Shown: in pieces, positions 47,052 through 54,906 of the stretch | How positions within the stretch are numbered: position 1 is the stretch's first letter | Layout of the letters: each line of letters begins with the position of its first letter | Assembly: GCA_963851295.1 (NCBI GenBank) | Contig: CAWKOS010000008.1 | Span: 310,001-374,000 of the forward strand | DNA length: 64,000 nt | Origin: JAOPZW01 sp963851295 | GTDB lineage: Bacteria; Actinomycetota; Thermoleophilia; Solirubrobacterales; Solirubrobacteraceae | Reading direction: 5' to 3' | Made by a program: the position numbers and the translations under genes | The notes under the pieces: generated by a model | The model's database searches: none | The model's input: the letters and a program-made list of their open reading frames with translations, nothing else | What the model was told of the DNA's origin: nothing

Positions 47052-47485
47052 CCGACGTCCTGCCGCCCGGCGAGCCGCGGCGGATGCGCCTGCTCGGCCT
47101 GCACCACGTGACGGTGATCTGCGCCGACCTGCAGCGCACGACGGCGTTCTACCGCGACCTGCTCGGCCTCGCGCTCGTGCGCGAGGCGGTCAACGACGAC
47201 GACCCCGACGCGCGGCACTTCTGGTTCGGCGACGGCCACGGCACGGCGGGCACGCTGCTGTCCTTCATGGAGTACCCGCAGATGGAGCCCGGGAAGGTCG
47301 GCGTGGGCTCGGTGCACCACATCGCGCTGGCGGTGGCCTCCGGCGACGAGCTCGACGCGTGGCGCGACTACCTGCGCTCGCGCGACGTCGACTGCACCGA
47401 CATCTTCGACCGCGGCGGCCTGCGCTCGATCTACCTGCGCGACCCCGACGGCACGATCGTGGAGATCACGACGACGTCGGGCTGA
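47048..47485 (+). CDS. VOC-family (glyoxalase/dioxygenase-like) protein
   Basis: A 145-residue protein of two VOC half-barrels: GLHHVTVICADLQRTTAFYRDLLGLALV at the start, VGSVHHIALAVASGDELDAWRDYL in the middle and RSIYLRDPDGTIVEITT at the end. The metal-ligand positions (histidine in LHHV, histidine in VHHIAL and glutamate in IVEI) are present, so it is probably a metal-dependent lyase or dioxygenase such as those acting on aldehyde adducts or catechols. GTG start overlaps the previous stop. Confidence 0.88.
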   Translation: MTDVLPPGEPRRMRLLGLHHVTVICADLQRTTAFYRDLLGLALVREAVNDDDPDARHFWFGDGHGTAGTLLSFMEYPQMEPGKVGVGSVHHIALAVASGDELDAWRDYLRSRDVDCTDIFDRGGLRSIYLRDPDGTIVEITTTSG

Positions 47486-47514
47486 CCGGGCGGCCCCGTG
47501 GGTGCCCGGTCAGC
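47481..47514. terminator. Bidirectional hairpin between VOC and mIHF-like genes
   Basis: Perfect 11-bp stem GCTGACCGGGC with a 12-nt loop; it includes the stop codon of the VOC gene and lies 20 nt before the end of the convergent mIHF-like gene. Confidence 0.65.
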
Positions 47515-47534
47515 CCGTGGTCGTGGCGTCCTGA

Positions 47535-47918
47535 TCAGACCATCCCTGCGAAGACGGGGGTCAGCCCGTCCGCGCGCTCTGGCGCGGAACGCGACGCTGC
47601 TGTGCTCGCGCTGAGCATCTGCGCGAGTGCATGACGCTGACGGTCGGTCATGGAACCGACCGTCTTGTTCTCCGACATCGGGATGCACTGGAGGAACTTG
47701 CGGCAGCGAGTGTGACCCCAGCGACGCTGGCTCGTGAGCAGATCGGAGACCGTCATGCTCTCCGCCTCCCACGGTGCGTCCAGGATCACATCGGCCGCGG
47801 TGATCTCCCCGATTGCGACACGGCGCTTGAGCTCCGCCCGCGCCAGCCGGACGGCGTTCGCCCGCTGGAGGGCCTGCATGTGCTGCGGCCCAGGGGACAT
47901 CCTCGCTTCTGCGGTCAT
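47535..47918 (-). CDS. mIHF-like nucleoid protein (actinobacterial integration host factor family)
   Basis: A 127-residue protein resembling actinobacterial IHF: the helix QALQRANAVRLARAELKRRV, then VSDLLTSQRRWGHTRCRKFLQCI (the normal family has VSALLESLPGVGKVRAKQIM) and VGSMTDRQRHALAQML (normally RGLGxxQRxALLE). The central helix-two-turn-helix is diverged, losing the usual PGVGK, so this is probably a paralogue of the housekeeping copy. GGGAGGA precedes the ATG. The C-terminal 20 residues are an added tail. Confidence 0.68.
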   Translation of the reverse strand: MTAEARMSPGPQHMQALQRANAVRLARAELKRRVAIGEITAADVILDAPWEAESMTVSDLLTSQRRWGHTRCRKFLQCIPMSENKTVGSMTDRQRHALAQMLSASTAASRSAPERADGLTPVFAGMV

Positions 47919-48233
47919 CGATCCTCCCTGCTCCCCTCCCTCAAGGGGAACCTATCCTTGGTTTGGTACGTGCGCGTGCAGCGCGACGGCAGCGGGGCCC
48001 TCGTGTGAGGTTCGTGACCTGCTGGGCCCGACTCTCCCGATAGTCACATCGGACCCGGTCTGAAGACCTCTCCCCGCGGCGTCTCGCCGACAGCGCGTGA
48101 AGCTACGCCACGAGTTGCGGATCGGTCAACGCGCGTGTCTGGCGAACGGTCGCAAAGAGCATGCTTTTTCTTGGCCGCTCAGACTTGTGAAGAATTGGAC
48201 AAGCAAGCGGCCCGTAGGAGCCGGCGGTCGTGC
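47919..48233. other. Intergenic region upstream of the mIHF-like gene
   Basis: 315 bp with no convincing gene on either strand. It has lower GC than its surroundings near 48160-48200. Near 47921-47935 (minus strand) lies the mIHF-like ribosome-binding site. I see no tRNA, repeat or clear terminator for the gene ending at 48234. Confidence 0.4.
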
Positions 48234-49482
48234 CTAGGCGGGGCCGGGGAGCGGCCCGTGCTCGGCCTCGAAGGAGGCCTTGACCGAGGCGAAGGCGTCC
48301 AGCGCGCGGTCGATCGTCGCCGTGTCGTGGGTGGCCATCACGCTCGTGCGCAGGAGCGCGCCGCCCGGCGGGACGGCCGGGTGAAGGGCCGTGTTGACGA
48401 ACACGCCGGCGTCGTAGAGGGCCTTCCAGAGCAGGCCGGCCTTCCAGTCGTCCTCGACCAGGACGGGCACGATCGGGGTGACGAGGTCGCCGTGGCGCAC
48501 GACCTTGAAGCCGCGTTCGACGAGGCCGTCGCTCCAGTAGCGCGCGTTGGCGAGGACGCGGGCCATGAGCTCGCGGCCCTCGTCGGTGCGGATGATCGCC
48601 AGCGCCGCGCGCGCGGCGCCGACGGCGGCCGGGACCGCCGAGGCCGTGAAGAGGAAGGCGCGGCTCTGGATGCGCAGGAACTCGATGACGTCGGCCGGGC
48701 CGGCGAGGAAGCCGCCGCAGCTGGCCAGCGACTTGGAGAAGGTCCCCATCCGCAGGTCGACGCGGTCCTCGACGCCGAAGTGCTCGCTCGCGCCGGCGCC
48801 GCGGGCGCCCAGGACGCCGGCGCCGTGGGCCTCGTCGACCATCAGCCGCGCGCCGAAGCGCTCGCATAGGTCGCAGAATCTCGGGCAGAGGCGGGACGTC
48901 GCCCTCCATCGAGAAGACGCCGTCGACGACGACGAGGATGCCGCCGCCGTCCGTGGCCGCGCGCTCGAGCGAACGCTCGAGCTTGTCCATGCGGTTGTGG
49001 CGGAAGGGGCGCAGCTTGGCGCGGCTGAGCAGGCAGCCGTCGAGGATCGAGGCGTGGTCGCCGGAGTCGGCCACGACGGTGTCGCCGGGGCCGAGGATCG
49101 TCCCGAGCGTCCCCACGTTGGCCTGGTGGCCGGTGGTGAAGACGATCGCGTCCTCGGTGCCCATCCAGTCGGCGATCTCCTCCTCGAGCTGGAGGTGCAG
49201 CGTGGTGGTGCCGTTGAGCAGGCGCGAGCCCGTCAGCCCCGTGCCGTAGACCTCGAGCGCGTCGCGGGCGGCCTGGATGACGCGCTCGTCACCCGTGAGG
49301 CCCAGGTAGTTGTTGGACCCGAGCATGATCCGCGGGGCGCCCTCCATCTCCACGACGGGGCGCGCCGGGCCCTCGACGGTGCGGAAATACGGGACGATGT
49401 CGGCCTCGCGGGCGGCGCGCAGCAGCGCCACGCGGTCGTTGTCGCGGGCCTTGGCGAAGACGTCGATCGAGGTCTCGGGCAT
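48234..49482 (-). pseudogene. Serine-palmitoyltransferase-like alpha-oxoamine synthase, one frameshift
   Basis: A PLP enzyme of the AONS/KBL/SPT group of about 415 residues. Motifs read in order: MLGSNNYLGL, GSRLLNGTTTLH, VFTTGHQANVGTLGT, DHASILDGC, DGVFSMEGDVPPL, then after the break LMVDEAHGAG, and the PLP lysine in MGTFSKSLASCGGFLAG. That last motif and the RPFRHN and FTAS segments are closer to bacterial serine palmitoyltransferase than to BioF or KBL. An extra base near 48877 (AA/TT run) shifts the frame after PLPEI; removing it restores one full protein. It may be a sequencing error or a true mutation. Confidence 0.75.
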
Positions 49483-49483
49483 G

Positions 49484-49489
49484 TAGGGT
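49484..49489 (+). promoter_or_regulatory. Putative -10 box of the acyltransferase gene
   Basis: TAGGGT followed by 8 nt and GTG at 49498. It sits in the 15-bp gap between two divergent starts. Confidence 0.45.
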
Positions 49490-49497
49490 GCGCCGCC

Positions 49498-50622
49498 GTG
49501 TCCGTGGACGTGAGGCCCGTGAGGGGCCGCAAGGAGCTGCGCGAGTTCATCGAGCTCCCGTACCGCCTGCACTCTACCTCGCCGTACTGGATCCCCCCGC
49601 TGCGCCTGGAGCGGCGGATGTTCCTCAGTCGCAGGCAGAACGCGTTCTTCAAGCACGGCGACGCGGAGCTCTTCTGCGCCTGGCGCGACGGGCGCGTCGT
49701 GGGCCGCATCAGCGCCCAGATCGACCACGCCTTCAACGAGCACCAGGACAACCGCTGGGGGATGTTCGGCTTCCTGGAGCTCGAGGACGACCCGGAGGTG
49801 CTGCCCGCCCTGCTGGCCGCCGCCGAGGGCTGGTTGCGGGCGCGCGGGCGCGACCTGATGATCGGGCCGATGGACTTCGGCATGAACGACGAGAACGGCG
49901 TCCTCGTCGAGGGCTTCGACCGCGAGCCGATGATCAAGCAGCCCTGGCACCCCGAGTACTACGCGACACGCTGCGAGGAGGCCGGCCTCGTGAAGGCCAT
50001 GGACCTCTGGATGTGGGAGCTCGACATCTCCGACCGGTCGAAGATCCTCCCGATCGTCTTCGAGCTCGCCGAGCAGGTGGGCCCCAAGCACGGCGTGACG
50101 ATCCGCAAGATGACGCGCCGCTCGCTGCGGCGCGACATGGACCGCTTCGCCGAGGTCTACAACGCGGCCTGGGCCGGCAACTGGGGCTTCACGCCGTACT
50201 CGAAGTCGGATCTCGACTACTACACCCAGGAGCTGCACCTGGTCTTCGACGCGCCCTGGTTCATGGTCGCCGAGAAGGAGGGCGAGACGGTCGCGGTCGC
50301 GATCACGGTGCCCGACATCAACCAGGTGCTCAAGAGGATGCGGGGGCGCATCCTGCCCTTCGGCTGGTGGCACTTCCTTCGGCGCCGGAAGATCATCGAC
50401 CGCTGCCGCGTGGGGTTCCTGGGCGTCAAGCCCGAGTACCAGCACACGGGCGTGGCCGCCGCGCTGTACGTCGAGCATTTCGACCTTGCGTCGCGCGGGC
50501 CGGTCACGTGGGGCGAGATGGGCTGGATCCTCGAGACCAACCGGTCCATGAACCGCGGCATGGAGGCCATGAACGGCCGCAAGGTCAAGACCTACCGGGT
50601 CTTCCAGCGGACGCTCGACTGA
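49498..50622 (+). CDS. GNAT-fold acyltransferase resembling the bacterial ceramide synthase family
   Basis: A 374-residue protein: VRPVRGRKELREFIELPYRLHSTSPYWIPPLRLERR at the start, DGRVVGRISAQIDHAFNE (GNAT strand), RGRDLMIGPMDFGMNDENGVLV, and VGFLGVKPEYQHTGVAAALYVEHFD plus MGWILETNRSMNRGMEAM (acyl-CoA binding). These are hallmarks of a large GNAT-type family found beside serine palmitoyltransferase genes; members in alphaproteobacteria act as ceramide synthases. Its start lies only 15 bp from the divergent SPT-like start. Assignment to sphingolipid N-acylation is inference. Confidence 0.72.
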   Translation: MSVDVRPVRGRKELREFIELPYRLHSTSPYWIPPLRLERRMFLSRRQNAFFKHGDAELFCAWRDGRVVGRISAQIDHAFNEHQDNRWGMFGFLELEDDPEVLPALLAAAEGWLRARGRDLMIGPMDFGMNDENGVLVEGFDREPMIKQPWHPEYYATRCEEAGLVKAMDLWMWELDISDRSKILPIVFELAEQVGPKHGVTIRKMTRRSLRRDMDRFAEVYNAAWAGNWGFTPYSKSDLDYYTQELHLVFDAPWFMVAEKEGETVAVAITVPDINQVLKRMRGRILPFGWWHFLRRRKIIDRCRVGFLGVKPEYQHTGVAAALYVEHFDLASRGPVTWGEMGWILETNRSMNRGMEAMNGRKVKTYRVFQRTLD

Positions 50623-50655
50623 GCGGCTGGGGGTGGCGGCGTCGGCGGGCGCGGC

Positions 50656-50661
50656 TATGAT
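50656..50661 (+). promoter_or_regulatory. Putative -10 box of the gene at 50670
   Basis: TATGAT, 8 nt before the ATG, a near-perfect -10 consensus. Confidence 0.5.
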
Positions 50662-50669
50662 CGGCCCGC

Positions 50670-50966
50670 ATGGAGGCAGAGAACCCGCCCGATGAGGCCG
50701 AGGAGGTCGACGGCGTCCCGGTCCTGGCCGACGACGCGCGGGCCCTCCAACGCGCCGACGCCTCCACGGGCGTCGTCGTCGCCAAGCAGGCCGCGGCGGT
50801 CGCGGCGACCTCCTTCGCCGCCGGCGTCGCCACCGTCGCCGTCGTCCGCGGAGCCCGCGCGGTCCGCGCCCGGCGCCGCACGCGCCGCAAGGCCAACCAG
50901 CTCGCGCCGGTCCTGGCCACGCGCTCGTTCCTCATCGACGTGCACCTGCTGGGCTCGCGGGACTAG
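50670..50966 (+). CDS. Small unknown protein with one hydrophobic segment
   Basis: A 98-residue protein: acidic N-terminus (EAENPPDEAEEVDGVPVLAD), a mildly hydrophobic Ala/Val segment (VVVAKQAAAVAATSFAAGVATVAVV), a run of arginines (RGARAVRARRRTRRKAN) and an ordered C-terminus (LAPVLATRSFLIDVHLLG). It may be peripherally or singly membrane-bound with the basic part inside. No family is recognised. It appears to be a single gene after the acyltransferase. Confidence 0.65.
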   Translation: MEAENPPDEAEEVDGVPVLADDARALQRADASTGVVVAKQAAAVAATSFAAGVATVAVVRGARAVRARRRTRRKANQLAPVLATRSFLIDVHLLGSRD

Positions 50967-51045
50967 CGCCCGCCCGGCCCCGGCGCCGCGCGGCGTCGTC
51001 CGCTCCGCGCTCGCGGCACCGCGCGGCCCACACGCGGACGAAACC

Positions 51046-52017
51046 TCACCGCGGCGGCGCCGTCGACCCGCGCACGACCAGCTCGGCCGGAAGCACCGTG
51101 CCGCGGCCGCGGCGGCCGGCCATCCGGCCCTCGAGGAGCTCGAAGGCCGTGGCGCCGAGGAGCTCGGCGTCGAGCGCGACCGTGGTCAGGGGCGGGTCGA
51201 GCACGCGCGCGAAGTCCATGTCGTCGAAGCCGATGACCGAGACATCGCGCGGGATCTTCAGCCCGCGTTCGCGCGCCGCGAGATAGAGGCCCGCGGCGAT
51301 GATGTCGTCGTCGCAGAAGACGGCCGTCGGGCGCTCGTCGAGGAGCGGGCCGGCGGCGTCGCGCGCGTCGTCGATGGTGATCTCGGTCAGCGCGCGCGGC
51401 GAGGCGTCGGGGTCGAGGCCCGCGTCGGCGAGCACCCGCCGGCGTGCGGCCTCGCGCAGTTCGAAGGTCGGCGCGTCGAAGGCGGAGGCGAGGTGGCCGA
51501 TCTTGCGGTGGCCGAGCTCGATCAGGTGGCGGAAGGCGGCCTCCGCGCCGGCCTCGGAGTCGAAGCGCACCGATGAGCGCCCCTTGGCGCGGCTCTCGAT
51601 GAGAACGACGTGCTCGTCGGGCCCGAGCCCGTCGGGCGGCATGACCTCGAAGAGCAGGTACCCGTCGACCGGCCCGGCGCGCAGCGCCTCGAAGGACTGC
51701 TCCTCCCAGCGGCGGTCGTTGGCGGTGTCGACGAGCGCCACCGTGTAGCCGGCCACGGCGGCCGCCCGCTGGGCGCCGCGCAGGACGCGCGCGAAGAACG
51801 GGTTGGTGACGTCGGGGACCAGGAGCGCCACGGCCCGCGAGGCGCCGAGGCGCAGCGCCTGCGCCGCCACGTTGGGCCGGTAGCCGAGCTCGCGCGCGGC
51901 GAGGCGCACGCGCTCCTGGGTCCGCGGCGACACGCGGCCGCGGCCCTTGCCCGAGAAGACGAGCGAGACCGTGGACTGCGACACGCCGGCGTGCCGTGCG
52001 ACGTCGACGCTCGTCAC
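51046..52017 (-). CDS. LacI-family transcriptional regulator
   Basis: A 323-residue regulator with the LacI DNA-binding domain at the start (TSVDVARHAGVSQSTVSLVFSGK, then VRLAARELGYRPNVAAQALRLG) and a periplasmic-binding-protein-like sensor domain: ALLVPDVTNPFFARVLRGAQ, GYTVALVDTANDRR, HLIELGHRKIGHLA, DIIAAGLYLAARERGLKIPRDVSVIGFDD. The ligand is probably a small sugar-like effector. GTG at 52017 is chosen by comparison with the family; an upstream GTG would add 20 residues. It faces a small exported protein whose start lies in a palindromic site. Confidence 0.9.
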   Translation of the reverse strand: MTSVDVARHAGVSQSTVSLVFSGKGRGRVSPRTQERVRLAARELGYRPNVAAQALRLGASRAVALLVPDVTNPFFARVLRGAQRAAAVAGYTVALVDTANDRRWEEQSFEALRAGPVDGYLLFEVMPPDGLGPDEHVVLIESRAKGRSSVRFDSEAGAEAAFRHLIELGHRKIGHLASAFDAPTFELREAARRRVLADAGLDPDASPRALTEITIDDARDAAGPLLDERPTAVFCDDDIIAAGLYLAARERGLKIPRDVSVIGFDDMDFARVLDPPLTTVALDAELLGATAFELLEGRMAGRRGRGTVLPAELVVRGSTAPPR

Positions 52018-52127
52018 GCGGGTGTGGCCGCTGCGGGCGATGGCCGGATATGCAACCACGCGGCGCAGCGGGAAGCGATCGCCGGTGCGATGCGTCACAC
52101 GTCGAAAGCCGCGCGGGAGAAATCCGT

Positions 52128-52152
52128 CATACGTAGTATGATCATACGTATG
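52128..52152. promoter_or_regulatory. Operator-like palindromes over the -10 box and start codon of the gene at 52150
   Basis: Two adjacent palindromes share the half-site CATAC: CATACGTAGTATG (52128-52140) and the perfect CATACGTATG (52143-52152). Between and within them is TATGAT (52137-52142), 7 nt before the ATG. The LacI-type gene reads away from this site, so it is the natural candidate to bind here. Confidence 0.65.
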
Positions 52153-52518
52153 ACTGGATTGACCTCTGCCCTTGCCTCGATCGTGGCCGCCGGCGCTCTC
52201 GCCGCGAGCAGCGTCGTGGGCGCGGGCGCCAACGACGGCACGGGCGCCCCTCGGCCCCGGACCGCCGTCGTGATCGACGCGTCCGCCGCCCGCGACGGCC
52301 GCGACCTCCTCGACCCGCGCCTGCGCGGCCTCGACGCCGACGTCCGCCTCCCGCGCACCGCGAGCGAGGCGCTCACCGACGTGCGCTACTTCGCCGCCCA
52401 GGACTACGACCGGATCGTCGTGGCCGGGCCCGACGCCTCCGCGGCCGCCGGCCGCGCGCACGTGGCCGCGACCCCCGCGGCCGACCTCCCCGGCGCGCTC
52501 GCGGCGCTCAGGCGCTGA
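52150..52518 (+). CDS. Small exported protein, unknown
   Basis: A 122-residue protein with an export signal (LTSALASIVAAGALAASSVVGAGA) and a compact acidic/basic domain (RTAVVIDASAARDGRDLLDPRLRGLDADVRLPRTASEALTDVRYFAAQDYDRIVVAGPDA), reminiscent of a short nucleotide-fold strand-helix pattern but too small to name. It would be controlled by the LacI-type protein through the palindromes covering its start. Its last 11 bp overlap the end of the GGDEF-EAL gene in antisense. Confidence 0.65.
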   Translation: MTGLTSALASIVAAGALAASSVVGAGANDGTGAPRPRTAVVIDASAARDGRDLLDPRLRGLDADVRLPRTASEALTDVRYFAAQDYDRIVVAGPDASAAAGRAHVAATPAADLPGALAALRR

Positions 52519-54493
52519 GCGCCAGCGGGCTGCGCTCGCGCGCGGCCAGCCACGAGGTGAACTCGTGGGCGGGCAGGGCGCGCGAGAACGAGTAGCCCTG
52601 GCCCTGGTCGCAGCCCATCGCGGTCAGGCGGGCGCGGACGTCGGACGTCTCGACCCCCTCGGCCACGACGCGCAGCCCGAGGCTGCGGGCGAGGTCGATC
52701 GTGCAGCGCACGATCGCCGAGTCGCGCGCGTCGGTCGCCATCGGCGTGACGAACGAGCGGTCGATCTTGACCTCGCGCACGGGTAGGCGCTTGAGGTAGT
52801 CCATCGACGAGTAGCCGGTGCCGAAGTCGTCGACCGAGATCTCGACGCCGAGCTCGTGCAGGCGCGCGAGGATCGGCAGCGCCCGGGCCGGGTCGGCGAC
52901 GACCATGCTCTCGGTGATCTCGAGCACGAGCCGGCTCGTGGGCACGTTCCAGCGCCGGCAGGCGGCCTCGATCTGGTCGGGCAGCTCGCGCTCGATGAGC
53001 GTGCGCGCAGAGAGGTTGACCGCGACCCCGACGTCGAGCCCGTCCGTGCGCCAGGCGCCCACCTGCCGCAGGGCGTGGTCGAGCACGTAGTTGGTGAGCG
53101 GCACGATCAGGCCCGTGTGCTCGGCGAGCGGGATGAACTCGTCGGGCGGCAGCCAGCCGTGGACCGGGTGCGCCCAGCGCAGCAGCACCTCGGCGCCCTT
53201 GACCGCGTCGCTGCGCAGGTCGACCTTGGGCTGGAAGTGCAGGACGAACTCCTCGCGCTCGAGCGCGGCGCGCAGGTCGCCGGCCAGGGCCAGGCGCTGG
53301 ACGCTGTTGCCGTCGAGCTCGGGGACGTAGCGCTCGACGCCCGTGCGCCCCTCCTTGGCCTGGTACATGGCCACGTCGGCGCGCTGCATGAGCACGTCGA
53401 CGTCGTGGCCGTGCTCGGGGAACGACGCGATGCCGACGCTGGCGCCCAGCTCGAGGCGCACCCCGGCGACGTCGAAGTGCTTGGCGATCGCGCGCCGCAC
53501 CGCGGCGGCGACGGCGACGCCGGCGGCCGGCGTCTCGACCGAGCGCAGGAGGATCGCGAACTCGTCGCCGCCGAGGCGGGCGACGGTGTCCTCGTCGCCG
53601 AGCAGGCCCGCGAGCCGCTCGCCGACCTGGCGCAGGACCTCGTCGCCGTAGTGGTGGCCGAGGGTGTCGTTGATCTCCTTGAAGCGGTCGAGGTCGAGGA
53701 GCATGACCGCGACGCGCGTGCCGCCGCGCCCGGCGACGTGGATCGCCTGCTGGGTGCGCGTGCGGAAGAGGACGCGATTGGGCAGCCCGGTGAGGGCGTC
53801 GTGCAGCGCGAGGCGCTCGGCGATGACCGCCTGGCGGCCCGCGCGCTGGACGGCGACCATCGGCAGGACCAGCAGCGGCAGCAGCATCGGCGCCGCGTCG
53901 AGGGCCAGGACGGCCAGCGGCGCGAGACCCAGGAGGATGCCCTCGGTCGCCGACTGGCGGATGAGGTCGCCGGAGATCTGGTCGCGCAGGCGCGAGCCCG
54001 TCGTCAGCGCGATGGCGCCGGCCACGAGGCCGGTGTTGACCAGGAAGAAGGTCAGCGCCGCGGCGAGGATGGCGGGGACGTCGCCGGCGCGGAACTCCTC
54101 GTGATGGGGCAGGACGTTGGCGGCCACGAGGACCGCGCCCGCCGCCGAGATCGCCAGGACATACTGCGCGATGTTGAAGGCGCTGCGCGACGGGCGCTTG
54201 CGGTCGATGGCGTCCGCGAGGCCCGAGCTGGCGGCGACCGCCATGACGGCGGCGGCGACGCCTCCGGACAGCAGCAGCGCGAAGGTGAAGGTGGTCGACG
54301 GCGCGACCTCGCCCTCGCCGGTGCCGAGCTTGATCGGCACGAGCTCGCCGACGATCACGGCCGCGGCGAGGACCCACAGGCCCACGGAGCCGTGACGGAC
54401 CAGGTGCGAGCCTTCGAGTACCGCGAAGACGACGAGCAGCCCGATCCCCGTCGTGATGACGGAGGTGACGTAGAGGCGGGCTCTCAGCGGCAC
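52508..54493 (-). CDS. Membrane GGDEF-EAL protein (cyclic-di-GMP turnover)
   Basis: A 661-residue protein with about seven N-terminal helices (to about residue 215), a GGDEF domain (HDALTGLPNRVLF, LDLDRFKEINDTLGH, RLGGDEFAILL) and an EAL domain (EVLLRWAHP in place of EAL, LEITESMVV, DDFGTGYSSMDYLKRLPVREVKID, LVVAEGVET). The GGDEF site is complete and the metal-binding residues of the EAL part are mostly there, so it could both make and break cyclic-di-GMP; which dominates cannot be told. GTG at 54493 has no strong ribosome-binding site. Confidence 0.92.
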   Translation of the reverse strand: MPLRARLYVTSVITTGIGLLVVFAVLEGSHLVRHGSVGLWVLAAAVIVGELVPIKLGTGEGEVAPSTTFTFALLLSGGVAAAVMAVAASSGLADAIDRKRPSRSAFNIAQYVLAISAAGAVLVAANVLPHHEEFRAGDVPAILAAALTFFLVNTGLVAGAIALTTGSRLRDQISGDLIRQSATEGILLGLAPLAVLALDAAPMLLPLLVLPMVAVQRAGRQAVIAERLALHDALTGLPNRVLFRTRTQQAIHVAGRGGTRVAVMLLDLDRFKEINDTLGHHYGDEVLRQVGERLAGLLGDEDTVARLGGDEFAILLRSVETPAAGVAVAAAVRRAIAKHFDVAGVRLELGASVGIASFPEHGHDVDVLMQRADVAMYQAKEGRTGVERYVPELDGNSVQRLALAGDLRAALEREEFVLHFQPKVDLRSDAVKGAEVLLRWAHPVHGWLPPDEFIPLAEHTGLIVPLTNYVLDHALRQVGAWRTDGLDVGVAVNLSARTLIERELPDQIEAACRRWNVPTSRLVLEITESMVVADPARALPILARLHELGVEISVDDFGTGYSSMDYLKRLPVREVKIDRSFVTPMATDARDSAIVRCTIDLARSLGLRVVAEGVETSDVRARLTAMGCDQGQGYSFSRALPAHEFTSWLAARERSPLALSA

Positions 54494-54539
54494 GAGTCTG
54501 GGTTCAGGGGGAGGGGGGAGGGACGGAGGGCAGATCGCA

Positions 54540-54568
54540 AAGGCGCCCCGTGGGACACGGGGCGCCTT
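54540..54568 (-). terminator. Terminator after the tandem micro-ORFs
   Basis: Perfect 12-bp stem (AAGGCGCCCCGT) and a 5-nt loop, about 12 nt after the second micro-ORF and before the GGDEF-EAL start. With the two small ORFs upstream it marks a separate short transcription unit. Confidence 0.75.
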
Positions 54569-54580
54569 CGGACGATCTGG

Positions 54581-54643
54581 CTAGCTCCACTTGCGCCCGC
54601 CGCGGGCCTGGTTCGCGGCGCGGCTGCCGGTACGGGACCGCAT
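54581..54643 (-). CDS. Micro-ORF B, 20-residue peptide ending KWS
   Basis: ATG at 54643, stop TAG at 54581-54583. The product is 20 residues, basic and Gly/Ala/Arg-rich, ending in GGRKWS. It starts 5 nt after the stop of micro-ORF A, and TAGGA overlapping that stop can act as ribosome-binding site. It shares the C-terminal pattern Lys-Trp-Ser/Cys with A. No family is recognised. A 12-bp terminator hairpin follows, which supports expression as a short separate unit, but coding status rests only on this layout. Confidence 0.4.
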   Translation of the reverse strand: MRSRTGSRAANQARGGRKWS

Positions 54644-54648
54644 GGGTC

Positions 54649-54738
54649 CTAGCACCACTTGGCGCCGGCGCCGAGGGCCTCAACGAGGACCGCGAGCATC
54701 GCGACGGTGGTCGTGAGGCGCAGTAGACGGGTCTTCAT
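54649..54738 (-). CDS. Micro-ORF A, 29-residue peptide ending KWC
   Basis: ATG at 54738 with AAGGGGAG 8 nt upstream; stop TAG at 54649-54651. The 29-residue product begins MKTRLLRLTTTVAML, a small positively charged hydrophobic start resembling an export or membrane signal, and ends GAGAKWC. It could be a signalling or modified peptide, a leader peptide controlling the downstream GGDEF-EAL gene, or a membrane micro-protein. No processing enzyme is in the vicinity. Confidence 0.45.
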   Translation of the reverse strand: MKTRLLRLTTTVAMLAVLVEALGAGAKWC

Positions 54739-54906
54739 CAGCACTCCCCTTGGTCATGGGGCCTCGCCTCCATGCGCAGCCCCTTGTCTGACCATGTCGG
54801 CAGCGCGGAGCAAACCTTTAATCGTTGGTTATCCGCCTTACACGGACATCCGATGCCGCCGACGCGCCCGCTCAAGCCGTCTGGCACGCCTGTCGATGCT
54901 TCGGCC

